A DNA stretch of 64,000 bases from Candidatus Parcubacteria bacterium (GTDB lineage Bacteria > Patescibacteriota > Minisyncoccia > Minisyncoccales > JAGLUP01). The stretch lies in contig JAGLUP010000003.1 of assembly GCA_023134715.1 (NCBI GenBank), forward strand, positions 1-64,000, given 5' to 3'. The notes under the pieces are model-generated. The model did no database searches, was not told the DNA's origin, and was given only the letters and a program-made list of their open reading frames with translations. Made by a program: the position numbers and the translations under genes. The first letter of the stretch is position 1, and each line of letters starts with the position of its first letter. This document shows, piece by piece, positions 1 through 6,971 of the stretch.

Positions 1-14
1 AGGTCGATCGACCT
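1..14. repeat. 14-bp perfect palindrome at window edge
   Basis: AGGTCGATCGACCT reads the same on both strands. It is cut off from its context by the window edge, so its role cannot be judged; it may be part of a larger repeat. Confidence 0.3.
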
Positions 15-27
15 GATTTGTTATGAA

Positions 28-62
28 AACCAAAAAAATAAGCAGAACATTTGTTCTACTTA
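28..62 (-). terminator. Rho-independent terminator of pyrE
   Basis: Read on the minus strand just past the pyrE stop there is a 10-bp hairpin (arms AAGTAGAACA and TGTTCTGCTT, one mismatch) followed by ATTTTTTTGG. Confidence 0.75.
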
Positions 63-745
63 ATTAATTTTATTGGCTCTATCCCATATTTGTCAAAATA
101 TTTTTCAACAAGCTTTGCAACATCTTCACCTGGCTGCAATTTTTCGTAAGCCAATGGTAATAAATCCAATGCATTACTCATAGTATAATAAGGAATTCCC
201 TTATCTCTAACGGCTTCAACACTTTTTCCGCGATTTCCTATTTCGTTTCTATTTGTTAATACAATAGCCGCTATTACAGTAGCTTCTATTTCTAATAATT
301 TATCTATTGTTTTAAGCAAAGATTCTCCTGTTGTTGTTACATCTTCCAAAATAATAGTTTTACCTTTAGGCATACCAACAAAATATATGTCTTTCGGGTC
401 GCCGTGGTCTTCTTTGGGTTTTCCTCTACCCATGGGCAACGGATAAGCTCCTGGGCCATAATCTATTTGTTTTTCTGCCCACCTGGATTGGGTAGTTGTA
501 CCCAATTTAGTTGCTCCTTCTGGAACTCCGTAAAAACAGTGAGGACTTAATCCCCGATTTTCAACAAATGCGATAACATGATCTGCTAATTTATTAATTA
601 GCCAAACATCTTCGGCAACATTTCTCCAATTAACATACCAGTTAGAAATCCTTCCAGATTTTAGCTTTATAGGTTCTTTAGGAAATCCAATTACATCTTG
701 TTTAATTACAAATTCATCAAATTTTTTTTGGTCAAAATTTGTCAT
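56..745 (-). CDS. pyrE: Orotate phosphoribosyltransferase
   Basis: It joins orotate to PRPP to make orotidine 5'-phosphate, the fifth step of de novo pyrimidine synthesis, in the cytosol. The 229-residue protein has the type I phosphoribosyltransferase PRPP-binding loop at about residues 130-142 (TIILEDVTTTGES) and an upstream KLKSGRISNWYV segment like the orotate-binding N-terminus of the family. The ATG is preceded at the right distance by a GAGGTGA ribosome site. It is transcribed alone, with its own promoter, leader hairpin and terminator. The next pathway enzyme, pyrF, lies 1.7 kb away under a nearly identical leader, so the two are probably co-regulated though not in one operon. A hypoxanthine or uracil transferase is less likely given the OPRT-like N-terminus. 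Confidence 0.88.
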   Translation of the reverse strand: MTNFDQKKFDEFVIKQDVIGFPKEPIKLKSGRISNWYVNWRNVAEDVWLINKLADHVIAFVENRGLSPHCFYGVPEGATKLGTTTQSRWAEKQIDYGPGAYPLPMGRGKPKEDHGDPKDIYFVGMPKGKTIILEDVTTTGESLLKTIDKLLEIEATVIAAIVLTNRNEIGNRGKSVEAVRDKGIPYYTMSNALDLLPLAYEKLQPGEDVAKLVEKYFDKYGIEPIKLIK

Positions 746-821
746 TTACATCACCTCGTTTTCAAGGAACTATTTCGCTCTCCTTAGTTTTTTATAATAA
801 ACAAATTAAAACTTATGTCAA
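746..821 (-). promoter_or_regulatory. pyrE promoter and 5' hairpin leader
   Basis: On the minus strand: -35 TTGACA (816-821), 18-nt spacer, -10 TTATAA (792-797), then within a few bases of the expected transcript start a hairpin (764-785; arms AAGGA/TCCTT) and, after an A-rich gap, GAGGTGATGTAA before ATG. The whole unit is almost identical to the pyrF leader at 3132-3232. Confidence 0.75.
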
Positions 822-827
822 CCCTGT

Positions 828-854
828 AAAAAAAGAAAGCATCCTTTGGATGCT
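828..854 (-). terminator. Terminator of purB
   Basis: Minus-strand hairpin AGCATCC-AAA-GGATGCT followed by TTCTTTTTTT, directly past the purB stop codon. Confidence 0.8.
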
Positions 855-856
855 AT

Positions 857-2278
857 TTATTTAGGTATGGTCGGGAAGGTTCCCCGACCAATATTTTGCT
901 CAAGTTCTTTAAGTCTTTCAGTCCATTCAGCCGCTATTTTTTTCGCTTTCTCAACGCTAATCCCTGTATAAGTTGATGGGTTAGAAAGAGTTTTTCGCTG
1001 ATAAGGCGTCATTTTTTCAAAATACGGTGCTATTTCTTTATCTGCTATCGCAATTTTTTCAAGCGGTTTATGTTTTTGCTGGGCTTGAAGAGTCAAAAGA
1101 CGCACTTTTTCATGGGCATCAGGATGTCCCATGGCAGCCAGAATAATATATAGTGGTTCTGCAATAATTAAGTCCTGCTGAAAAGCCAAATTGCGCTGAA
1201 GGTTGTCTTTATCAACTTGCAATTTTTTCATTGTCCGGGTAAGGCGCTCTGCCGTTGATGCTACATATGCAAAAATTTCTCCATAAGTTCGCGCTGAAGC
1301 CGAATTTGTAAGGTCTCGTTGGTGTTCGCTAATTTGGTTCATAAATACTGTTATTATTCTTGGCATAACAATTGTGTAAAAGCTTTCTGCGTTTTCAAAA
1401 TTAATAGGATTTCGTTTTTGCGGCATAGTTGAAGACCCTACCTGATCTCCCTCAAAAGCTTCTCCGACTTCACCAATTTCTGTTCGTTGCAGGTTTCTCA
1501 TATCACGAGACAAATTTGCCAATACGCCAGCAGTCGTCACGACCTCACAGAGTAGTCGTATTAATGGCTCGGGCTGGACAATTTGAGTTGAGTGATCAGC
1601 GGGTTTTAGCCCAAGTTCTGCCAAAATTTCTTGTTCAAACACCTCGGGGTCATCAAAGAATAATGACGAAGCATTATATCCTCCGACTGCTCCTGAAAAT
1701 TTTCCGACAAGCTCATCGGACAATTTATCAAGAGATAAAATGCATTTCCCTAAACGGCTGACGTATTCTGCTATTGCAAATCCGAAAGTAATTGGAACAG
1801 CGTGCTGGCCGTGGGTTCTGCCAATTTGTTTAGTTTCAGCCTCTCTTTTTGTTATCTCAATAAGCACCCTTGCCAATTTAATAAGTTTTGGCAAAAGAAT
1901 TTTTTTAGTCACATCCTTATAGCGAGCCGCGTTTGCAGTGTCAGAAATATCAAACGAGGTTGCCATCATATGAACAAAACGCTTGGCTGCTTTACTAATT
2001 TTATCCCGAATACAGTTTACCAACGCGCGAATGTCATGTTTTATCCGCCCTTCTTCATCATAAATATCTTCAGTTGTTACTTTTTCACAAGCCAATTCAA
2101 CCTCTTTAATAACATCAGCTCCGCATATGCCTCGCTTATGCAAGGTTTTTATTAGTGCAATTTCCACCAAAAGCTTATAGCGGGTAAAACCATTTTCAGA
2201 AAGATAATGGACAACCTCCTTATCTGGATATCGATAATCTATCGGCGATATACTATCAAACACATCTTGTTTTTTCAT
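857..2278 (-). CDS. purB: Adenylosuccinate lyase
   Basis: It removes fumarate from SAICAR and from adenylosuccinate, serving purine synthesis and the IMP-to-AMP conversion. The 473-residue protein has the fumarase/aspartase superfamily signature SSTMPQKRNP around residue 285, with the TGRTHGQ-type motif seen as IGRTHGQHAVPITFG near residue 155; length is normal for the family. The start follows a GAGGTGA ribosome site. It stands alone with its own promoter and terminator. No other purine gene is visible nearby, so it may serve mainly in interconverting salvaged purines (inference). Confidence 0.93.
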   Translation of the reverse strand: MKKQDVFDSISPIDYRYPDKEVVHYLSENGFTRYKLLVEIALIKTLHKRGICGADVIKEVELACEKVTTEDIYDEEGRIKHDIRALVNCIRDKISKAAKRFVHMMATSFDISDTANAARYKDVTKKILLPKLIKLARVLIEITKREAETKQIGRTHGQHAVPITFGFAIAEYVSRLGKCILSLDKLSDELVGKFSGAVGGYNASSLFFDDPEVFEQEILAELGLKPADHSTQIVQPEPLIRLLCEVVTTAGVLANLSRDMRNLQRTEIGEVGEAFEGDQVGSSTMPQKRNPINFENAESFYTIVMPRIITVFMNQISEHQRDLTNSASARTYGEIFAYVASTAERLTRTMKKLQVDKDNLQRNLAFQQDLIIAEPLYIILAAMGHPDAHEKVRLLTLQAQQKHKPLEKIAIADKEIAPYFEKMTPYQRKTLSNPSTYTGISVEKAKKIAAEWTERLKELEQNIGRGTFPTIPK

Positions 2279-2368
2279 TTTTTTTATTCACCTCAGTTTT
2301 GTTTTTTTTGAATATTCAGTTCGTAACGAACTATAGTTCTATCTTATTGAAAAAACAGCAAATGTCAA
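2279..2368 (-). promoter_or_regulatory. purB promoter and 5' hairpin leader
   Basis: Minus strand: -35 TTGACA (2363-2368), 17-nt spacer, -10 AAGATA (2340-2345), then hairpin AGTTCG-TTA-CGAACT (2318-2332), an A-rich stretch and GAGGTGAATAAAA before ATG. Same architecture as the pyrE and pyrF leaders but a different stem sequence. Confidence 0.6.
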
Positions 2369-2376
2369 ATTTTTAA

Positions 2377-2402
2377 ATAAAAAAAGAGGAAGCTTAGCTT
2401 CC
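2377..2402 (-). terminator. Terminator of pyrF
   Basis: Minus-strand hairpin GGAAGC-TAA-GCTTCC followed by TCTTTTTTTATTT, adjoining the pyrF stop codon. Confidence 0.8.
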
Positions 2403-3131
2403 TTAGTTTTCTTTTTCTTCTATCGCTTGCTCAATTTCTTCATTGATTTTTTGAGCTTCTTCAGCTGGATTTTCTGCTTCTGTTATTGCTCTTCCTATTA
2501 CCAACAAATCTGCCCCGTTTTTTATTGCTTCTGAGGGCGTGTTTACTCTTTTCTGGTCGTCTTCTGACACTCCCTTTGGTCTAATTCCTGGCGTGATTTT
2601 TATTAAATCATCCAATTCTGGAAATTGTTGTAGAAATAGAAGTTCTTGGGCAGAACAAACTATTGCCGGGCATCCAGCAAGAACAGCATTCCTTGCATAT
2701 TGCAAAACCTTTGCCTTTACTGGTCCTCCAAGATTGATCTGGCACTCTTCTTCGCCCAACGAAGTAAGCACTGTAACGGCTGCAATTTTAGTCATTGGGA
2801 ACTCTCTGCTTGAGCTTTGCTGTTTTACTGCATCAACAGCAGATCTCATCATTTCTATGCCTCCGGGAGCCATTACGGTTATAATATCCACTTCCTTAAT
2901 TTCATTTCTTAATTCTGCGTCAATATAGATATTTACTCTATTCTTCACTGTATTTGGAATATCGTGAAGTTTTGGATCTGCCATTACGTGTCCATATTTT
3001 TGGAGCTCTTTAATGCACCTAACTGGACCCATTATGTCAAGTAAAGCATTTGCTTTAAATCCCCAAACTTTTCCTTTTAAGCTCTTTGCTAATTTAAGAG
3101 CTTCTTCTTCGCTCATATCATCCAATGCCAC
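2403..3131 (-). CDS. pyrF: Orotidine 5'-phosphate decarboxylase (start region frame-broken)
   Basis: It converts OMP to UMP, the last step of de novo pyrimidine synthesis. The catalytic block MADPKLHDIPNTV (the DxKxxDIPNT motif) and the phosphate-binding end PGIRPKG...LVIGRAITEA identify it. The open frame starts only at a GTG (3131) with no ribosome site, and this cuts off the family's first strand: upstream in the same frame the codons read NESRIIVALDD, but a TGA follows with no ATG. A well-placed GAGGTGATGCAA-ATG lies at 3157 in another frame, followed by a run of seven A. One extra A would give MKKNESRIIVALDD and a normal protein. Either the run has lost a base (real or assembly error), or polymerase slippage restores the frame. 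Confidence 0.88.
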   Translation of the reverse strand: MALDDMSEEEALKLAKSLKGKVWGFKANALLDIMGPVRCIKELQKYGHVMADPKLHDIPNTVKNRVNIYIDAELRNEIKEVDIITVMAPGGIEMMRSAVDAVKQQSSSREFPMTKIAAVTVLTSLGEEECQINLGGPVKAKVLQYARNAVLAGCPAIVCSAQELLFLQQFPELDDLIKITPGIRPKGVSEDDQKRVNTPSEAIKNGADLLVIGRAITEAENPAEEAQKINEEIEQAIEEKEN

Positions 3132-3232
3132 AATAATTCTACTTTCGTTTTTTTCATTTGCATCACCTCATTTTTAAGGAGCTATTTCGCTCTCCTTGGT
3201 TTTTATAATAAACAAATTAAAATTTATGTCAA
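3132..3232 (-). promoter_or_regulatory. pyrF promoter and 5' hairpin leader
   Basis: Minus strand: -35 TTGACA (3227-3232), 18-nt spacer, -10 TTATAA (3203-3208), hairpin with arms AAGGAG/CTCCTT and a 10-nt loop (3176-3197), then GAGGTGATGCAA and ATG at 3157. Nearly identical to the pyrE leader from the -35 to the ribosome site. Confidence 0.75.
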
Positions 3233-3248
3233 ATTTTAGACAATACAA

Positions 3249-3301
3249 AAACCCTTTTTCTGATTTTTATAATAAAAAATAAAAAAAGAAAAAAGGGTTT
3301 T
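3249..3301 (-). terminator. Hairpin overlapping the end of the 47-residue ORF
   Basis: Inverted arms AAAACCCTTTTT and AAAAAGGGTTTT (long AT-rich loop of about 28 nt) bracket the segment after the small ORF; the proximal arm covers its stop codon. Probably its terminator, though the loop is long. Confidence 0.5.
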
Positions 3302-3443
3302 AAATGATAGACATTTCGATAACATTGTTGCCGTCGCCATCACGACAGCACTTTGGATTGTACACTTCTTCTTCTTCTTCTTCTTCGCATCCGTTTTCTC
3401 GTGGTTGGTTTTCGCTTCCTGCAGGTCTTCCTGTAATTTCCAT
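3300..3443 (-). CDS. Small acidic Cys-containing protein, unknown
   Basis: Reading back from ATG at 3443 gives a 47-residue protein starting MEITGRPAGSENQPRENGC, then seven consecutive Glu (GAA repeat), VYNPKCCRDGDGNNVIEMS and a TAA at 3300. It has three Cys, no membrane segment and a strongly acidic middle. I do not recognise a family. Support for its being real: its own promoter (TTGACT / TTATAT, 18-nt spacer), a leader with AAGGAA/TTCCTT hairpin like those of pyrE and pyrF, and a hairpin at the end. There is no good ribosome site directly before ATG. It could instead be a regulatory RNA with a chance reading frame. Confidence 0.5.
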   Translation of the reverse strand: MEITGRPAGSENQPRENGCEEEEEEEVYNPKCCRDGDGNNVIEMSII

Positions 3444-3542
3444 TTTTGTGGTTGGTATATTTTATTTGCAAGGAACTATCTAAAAAAAGGAAATAATTCC
3501 TTCCTTACACTTATATAATACTTGAAAATAAAAAAAAGTCAA
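3444..3542 (-). promoter_or_regulatory. Promoter and hairpin leader of the 47-residue ORF
   Basis: Minus strand: -35 TTGACT (3537-3542), 18-nt spacer, -10 TTATAT (3513-3518), then AAGGAATTATTTCCTT hairpin and a downstream AGTTCCTTG block also found in the pyrE leader. Confidence 0.55.
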
Positions 3543-3600
3543 GTATTCAAGTATTATTGATAAATTAGTCAATAAGAGTTAAAATAAAGACAAAAAATAT

Positions 3601-3694
3601 ATGTCAAAGAAATGCAAATATTGCGAAATTATAAAAGGGAAAAGAAAAAGAATTAAAAGAAATAGCTGATGCTATAAGAAAAGAGATAAAATGA
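3601..3694 (+). pseudogene. Tiny Cys-containing ORF with frame break
   Basis: From ATG 3601 the frame reads MSKKCKYCEIIKGK and then runs into an early stop; one base less at the GGGAAAA run continues it as EKELKEIADAIRKEIK to a TGA at 3692. The CxxC pair followed by a charged helix looks protein-like, but a 31-residue product is at the edge of what can be called. It may be a decayed fragment or contain a sequencing indel. Confidence 0.25.
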
Positions 3695-3722
3695 ACTCCC
3701 GGACAAGTCGGGGGTAGTTCTT
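3693..3722. terminator. Hairpin between small ORF and tRNA-Arg
   Basis: Arms GAACTCCCGG and CGGGGGTAGTTC form a GC-rich stem (one bulge). Read on the minus strand it sits just past the tRNA-Arg 3' end and is followed by ATTTTATC, so it may end that transcript. Confidence 0.5.
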
Positions 3723-3724
3723 TG

Positions 3725-3796
3725 TGCCCTCGAGAGGAGTCGAACCTCTATCACGAACTCCGCAAGTTCGCATTCTGTCCATTGAACTACGAGGGC
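3725..3796 (-). tRNA. tRNA-Arg (anticodon GCG)
   Basis: A full cloverleaf: acceptor GCCCTCG/CGAGGGC, D stem GTTC/GAAT, anticodon stem CGAAC/GTTCG with loop TTGCGGA, T stem AGAGG/CCTCT with TTCGACT loop, discriminator A. The anticodon is GCG (Arg CGC/CGT). Most bacteria use ACG, edited to ICG. No CCA is encoded. Confidence 0.92.
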
Positions 3797-3838
3797 GATT
3801 ACTTTAAATTAGCATAAAAAAAGGGTAAAATAAAGACA

Positions 3839-5608
3839 ATGGTGCGAAACGAGATTAAAAGTTTAATAGAGCAGGCGATAAAACAACTTCAAAAGCAAAA
3901 AAAACTTGCTAAATTTGATATTCCTGAAATTTTAGTAGAGCATCCAGAAAATAGAGCGTATGGAGATTATAGTACAAATATTGCTTTACAGATTGCCAAG
4001 ACGATTAAAAAAAATCCAAAAGAAATAGCAGAAGCTATCAAATCCAAAATCCAAAATCCAAATTATTCCAAATCAAATCCAAAATCCAAAATCCAAATTT
4101 TGGAAAAAATTGAAATAGCAGGTCCGGGATTTATCAATTTTTTTGTTTCAAAAGAATTTTTACAAAAACAAATCGCAGATGTTTTAAGGCAGGGCGATAA
4201 ATTCGGTTCAAGTAAAACAGGAAAAGGGAAAACCGTTGTTATAGATTATTCTTCTCCAAATATAGCCAAAGCGTTTGGAATAGGACATTTGCGTTCAACA
4301 ATTATTGGTCAATCTCTTTATAATATCTATAAATTTTTGGGATGGAAAACTATTGGAGACAATCATCTTGGAGATTGGGGGACTCAATTCGGGAAGCTTA
4401 TTTATCAAATTAAAGAAAAAAAAGTATTTCTTAAAGATTTAACAATTGAAAAATTAGAAAAATTATATATTGAATTCCACAGGGAAGCAGAAAAAAATCC
4501 AGAGATGGAAAAACAAGCAAGAGCTTGGTTTCAAAAATTAGAAGCGAGAGACAAGGAAGCTAAAAAAATTTGGCAGGATTGTAGGGCTATAAGCTTAAAA
4601 GAATTTCAGAAAATTTACAATTTGCTTGGAATAAAAATTGATTATACGATTGGAGAAAGTTTTTATAAAGATATGGCTAAAGACATTATTGCTGAGGCAA
4701 TCGAGAAAAAAGTTGCGATTCAAAGTCAGGGAGCAATAATTATTAAATACAAAAAGGATAAGTTTCCTCCAGTTATAATTTTAAAGTCGGACAAAGCAAC
4801 CACTTATTTAGCTAGAGATTTAGCGGCTGTTAAATATAGGATATCTCGCTGGCATCCAAACCTTTTTATTTATGAAGTCGGAGCCGATCAATATCTTTTT
4901 TTAAGGCAATTATTTTTAGCTGTTGAATTTTTGGGATGGGAGAAGAAAGAAAAATTTATTCATGTTGTCCATGGATTAGTTCGCCGAAAACAAGGAAAAT
5001 TTTCAACCAGAAAAGGGGAGACCATCCATTTAGAAGATGTTTTGAAAGAAGCAGTAAAAAGAGCAAGAGAGATTATTGAAAAATCAGAGACGAGCAAGGG
5101 ATTTTCTAAAAAAGAAAAAGAAAAAATCGCAAAAATGGTCGGCATAGGAGCGATAAAATACAATGATCTGTCTCAACATTACAGTAAAGATATAATTTTT
5201 AATTGGGAAAAAGTTTTAAATCTTAAAGGAAATTCTGGACCTTACCTTCAATATACAATTACCCGTTGCCAAAGCGTAATAAAGAAGTCAAAAGTCCAAC
5301 CTAGGAGTTTGCAAAAAGCTGATTTTGAATTATTTGATTTTAAAAAAGAAGAAGAAAATATTTTAAAAACTATTTATAAATTTCCTGAAATTGTTCAAGA
5401 GTCAGCTGATAAATTTTCGCCTAATTTGCTTTGTAATTTTGCCTTTGATTTGGCTCAAAAATATAATCATTTTTATAATATTTGTCCGATTATTCAAGCG
5501 GAAAGTATCAAGGAGAAAGAATTTAGATTGGCTTTAACTGCGGCTACGAGTCAGGTTTTAAAAAATTGCCTTAATCTTTTAGGTATTTCCGCGCCAGAAA
5601 AGATGTAA
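3839..5608 (+). CDS. argS: Arginyl-tRNA synthetase
   Basis: A class I synthetase that charges tRNA-Arg. The 589-residue protein has the N-terminal Arg-S domain, the HIGH-type motif in SSPNIAKAFGIGHLRSTIIG (about 137-156) and a C-terminal DALR anticodon domain (GNSGPYLQYTITRCQSV region onward). As in most ArgRS there is no clear KMSKS. A TAAAAT -10 box lies 7 nt before ATG with no ribosome site, suggesting a leaderless mRNA. A heptad repeat at codons 67-88 adds a low-complexity KSKIQNPNYSKSNPKSKIQ stretch inside the N-terminal domain. It sits just after a tRNA-Arg gene on the other strand, and trpC follows after 5 nt. Confidence 0.96.
   Translation: MVRNEIKSLIEQAIKQLQKQKKLAKFDIPEILVEHPENRAYGDYSTNIALQIAKTIKKNPKEIAEAIKSKIQNPNYSKSNPKSKIQILEKIEIAGPGFINFFVSKEFLQKQIADVLRQGDKFGSSKTGKGKTVVIDYSSPNIAKAFGIGHLRSTIIGQSLYNIYKFLGWKTIGDNHLGDWGTQFGKLIYQIKEKKVFLKDLTIEKLEKLYIEFHREAEKNPEMEKQARAWFQKLEARDKEAKKIWQDCRAISLKEFQKIYNLLGIKIDYTIGESFYKDMAKDIIAEAIEKKVAIQSQGAIIIKYKKDKFPPVIILKSDKATTYLARDLAAVKYRISRWHPNLFIYEVGADQYLFLRQLFLAVEFLGWEKKEKFIHVVHGLVRRKQGKFSTRKGETIHLEDVLKEAVKRAREIIEKSETSKGFSKKEKEKIAKMVGIGAIKYNDLSQHYSKDIIFNWEKVLNLKGNSGPYLQYTITRCQSVIKKSKVQPRSLQKADFELFDFKKEEENILKTIYKFPEIVQESADKFSPNLLCNFAFDLAQKYNHFYNICPIIQAESIKEKEFRLALTAATSQVLKNCLNLLGISAPEKM
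4039..4104 (+). repeat. In-frame AAATCCA heptad repeats inside argS
   Basis: The block is built of near-perfect 7-bp AAATCCA units broken once in the middle. It is the reverse complement of the TTTTGGA-type heptads at 17132-17163, yet here it is translated within ArgRS. Confidence 0.7.
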
Positions 5609-5613
5609 AAAAT

Positions 5614-6345
5614 ATGAAGTTTAATATTAATACAATAAGTGATGAGAAAATTAAAGAAATAGAAAAGATAAAGAATAAACGTTCAATAATTTCGACAATT
5701 CAAAAAACAAAACAAAAAGGATTAAATCCTATTATTGCTGAAATTAAAAGAAAAAGTCCGAGCATTGGGATAATAAAAGATATTGACATTGTGGAAGCTG
5801 CGAAACAAATGGAAAAAGGAGGAGCAAGTGGAATATCAGTGCTTACAGATAAGCATTTTAGCGGGAGATTAGATGATTTAAAAAAAGCAAAACAAGCAGT
5901 AAAAATTCCAGTATTATGCAAAGATTTTTTTGTAGATGAATTTCAGATTTATCAAGCGTATGCTTGCGGCGCAGACATAGTGCTTTTAATTGCAAGGATA
6001 TTAAAAGAAAAAACCAAAAGATTTGTAGAAAAAGTTCATGAATTAGGAATGGAGGCCTTGGTTGAAATACACAATGAAGAAGATTTGAAATTTGCTTTAA
6101 ATTCTAACGCAAAATTAATTGGAATAAATAACAGAGATTTGAAGACATTAAAAATAGATTTAGCTGTTACAGAAAGATTGGCGTCAAAAATTCCGCAAGA
6201 CAGAATAAAAATAAGCGAAAGCGGAATCAGGAGCAGAACTGATTTAGATAGAATGTTTAATCTCGGCATTGACGCGGCTTTAATCGGAACAGAAATAATG
6301 CTGTCTGATAATATAGAAAAAAAGGTAAAAGAATTAGTTTATTAG
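5614..6345 (+). CDS. trpC: Indole-3-glycerol phosphate synthase
   Basis: It closes the indole ring in tryptophan synthesis (CdRP to indole-3-glycerol phosphate). The 243-residue TIM barrel shows the family landmarks in order: IIAEIKRKSPS (about 42-52), SVLTDKHFSG (71-81), VLCKDFFVDEFQI (catalytic Lys, about 100-110), LVEIHNEEDL, GINNRDLKT and ISESGI. It is placed 5 nt after argS, so translation is probably coupled. No trpE, trpF, trpA or trpB is in the window; trpD is 36 kb away under a different promoter. It may act on scavenged intermediates or in a side reaction (inference). Confidence 0.93.
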   Translation: MKFNINTISDEKIKEIEKIKNKRSIISTIQKTKQKGLNPIIAEIKRKSPSIGIIKDIDIVEAAKQMEKGGASGISVLTDKHFSGRLDDLKKAKQAVKIPVLCKDFFVDEFQIYQAYACGADIVLLIARILKEKTKRFVEKVHELGMEALVEIHNEEDLKFALNSNAKLIGINNRDLKTLKIDLAVTERLASKIPQDRIKISESGIRSRTDLDRMFNLGIDAALIGTEIMLSDNIEKKVKELVY

Positions 6346-6355
6346 TATTTAATTT

Positions 6356-6379
6356 AAAGAGCGAAAAGCTCTTTTTTTT
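6356..6379 (+). terminator. Terminator of argS-trpC
   Basis: Hairpin AAAGAGC-GAAAA-GCTCTTT followed by a T run, ten bases past the trpC stop. Confidence 0.85.
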
Positions 6380-6394
6380 GAAGAAAAATTTGTT

Positions 6395-6422
6395 AAAATA
6401 AAAAAACAGCTGAATGCAGCTG
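6395..6422 (-). terminator. Terminator of hicBA
   Basis: Minus-strand hairpin CAGCTG-CATT-CAGCTG followed by TTTTTTTATTTTAAC, downstream of hicA. Confidence 0.75.
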
Positions 6423-6438
6423 AGAATAAAAAAAATGT

Positions 6439-6651
6439 TTATTTAAATCTTTCTTTAGGAATTTTTGACTGTTTAATAATTGCCATTAAGGTACCAATTG
6501 GAATAGGTTTAGATTTTCCATGTAATGGAACAGGGACGATTATATTAGTTTTAAGATTTTTCCAAATCATATGACTTTCTTTTTGGCGGGAAAGCATAAA
6601 TTCATTTTCTTTTAAGATTTTTATTAATTTTTTGGCGCTGATTGGCCGCAT
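6439..6651 (-). CDS. hicA: HicA-family toxin (mRNA interferase)
   Basis: HicA toxins are small double-stranded-RNA-binding-like proteins that cleave mRNA, held in check by HicB. This 70-residue protein has the family's N-terminal SAKKLIKILKENEF helix, the catalytic-His strand KESHMIWKN (G of the usual GSH is replaced by E) and the C-terminal IPIGTLMAIIKQSKIPKE block. It follows hicB by 14 nt. An incomplete second HicBA pair is at 50.3-50.7 kb. Confidence 0.87.
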   Translation of the reverse strand: MRPISAKKLIKILKENEFMLSRQKESHMIWKNLKTNIIVPVPLHGKSKPIPIGTLMAIIKQSKIPKERFK

Positions 6652-6665
6652 AAATATTTTTTGGA

Positions 6666-6926
6666 TTAAAATACTTTTTGAGGTAGAGCAATTTTTATTT
6701 CATCAACAATGGGTCTATTAATTTTTAAAGGTATTTCTTGCTTTTGAGAGATTAATTCCTCAATCCATAATTCTAAAATTTCTTTTGCTTTTTCTTTAGC
6801 TTCTTCAAAAGTTCTTCCAAAGGTAATACAGCCCGGAAAATCAGGGAAAGAAACATTATAGCCACCTTCTTCAGCTGGGTCAAACACGGCAAAATATGAT
6901 GAAATTTTTTGAATTTTCTTTAACAT
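6666..6926 (-). CDS. hicB: HicB-family antitoxin
   Basis: The 86-residue protein has the partial RNase H-like HicB fold: AVFDPAEEGGYNVSFPDFPGC (about 14-34), TFEEAKEKAKEILELWIEEL and a short tail. There is no clear DNA-binding C-terminal domain, so it is a short-form antitoxin. It is first in the operon; its promoter (TTGACA / TAATCT) leaves only about 9 nt between the -10 box and ATG. Confidence 0.87.
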   Translation of the reverse strand: MLKKIQKISSYFAVFDPAEEGGYNVSFPDFPGCITFGRTFEEAKEKAKEILELWIEELISQKQEIPLKINRPIVDEIKIALPQKVF

Positions 6927-6935
6927 ATTGATTTT

Positions 6936-6964
6936 AGATTACCAATTTTAAAAAAGAATGTCAA
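6936..6964 (-). promoter_or_regulatory. hicBA promoter
   Basis: Minus strand: TTGACA (6959-6964), 17-nt spacer, TAATCT (6936-6941), ATG at 6926. It lies back to back with the ileS promoter that starts at 6972. Confidence 0.7.
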
Positions 6965-6971
6965 CAATAGA

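Noticed and set aside
1429-2155. Plus-strand ORFs opposite purB and other genes
   Set aside because: They are antisense shadows of well-identified genes, without ribosome sites or family features.
3368-3390. GAA/TTC tract as a simple microsatellite with no gene
   Set aside because: It could be, but the surrounding frame has a start, stop, promoter and leader, so I list it as a low-confidence gene instead.
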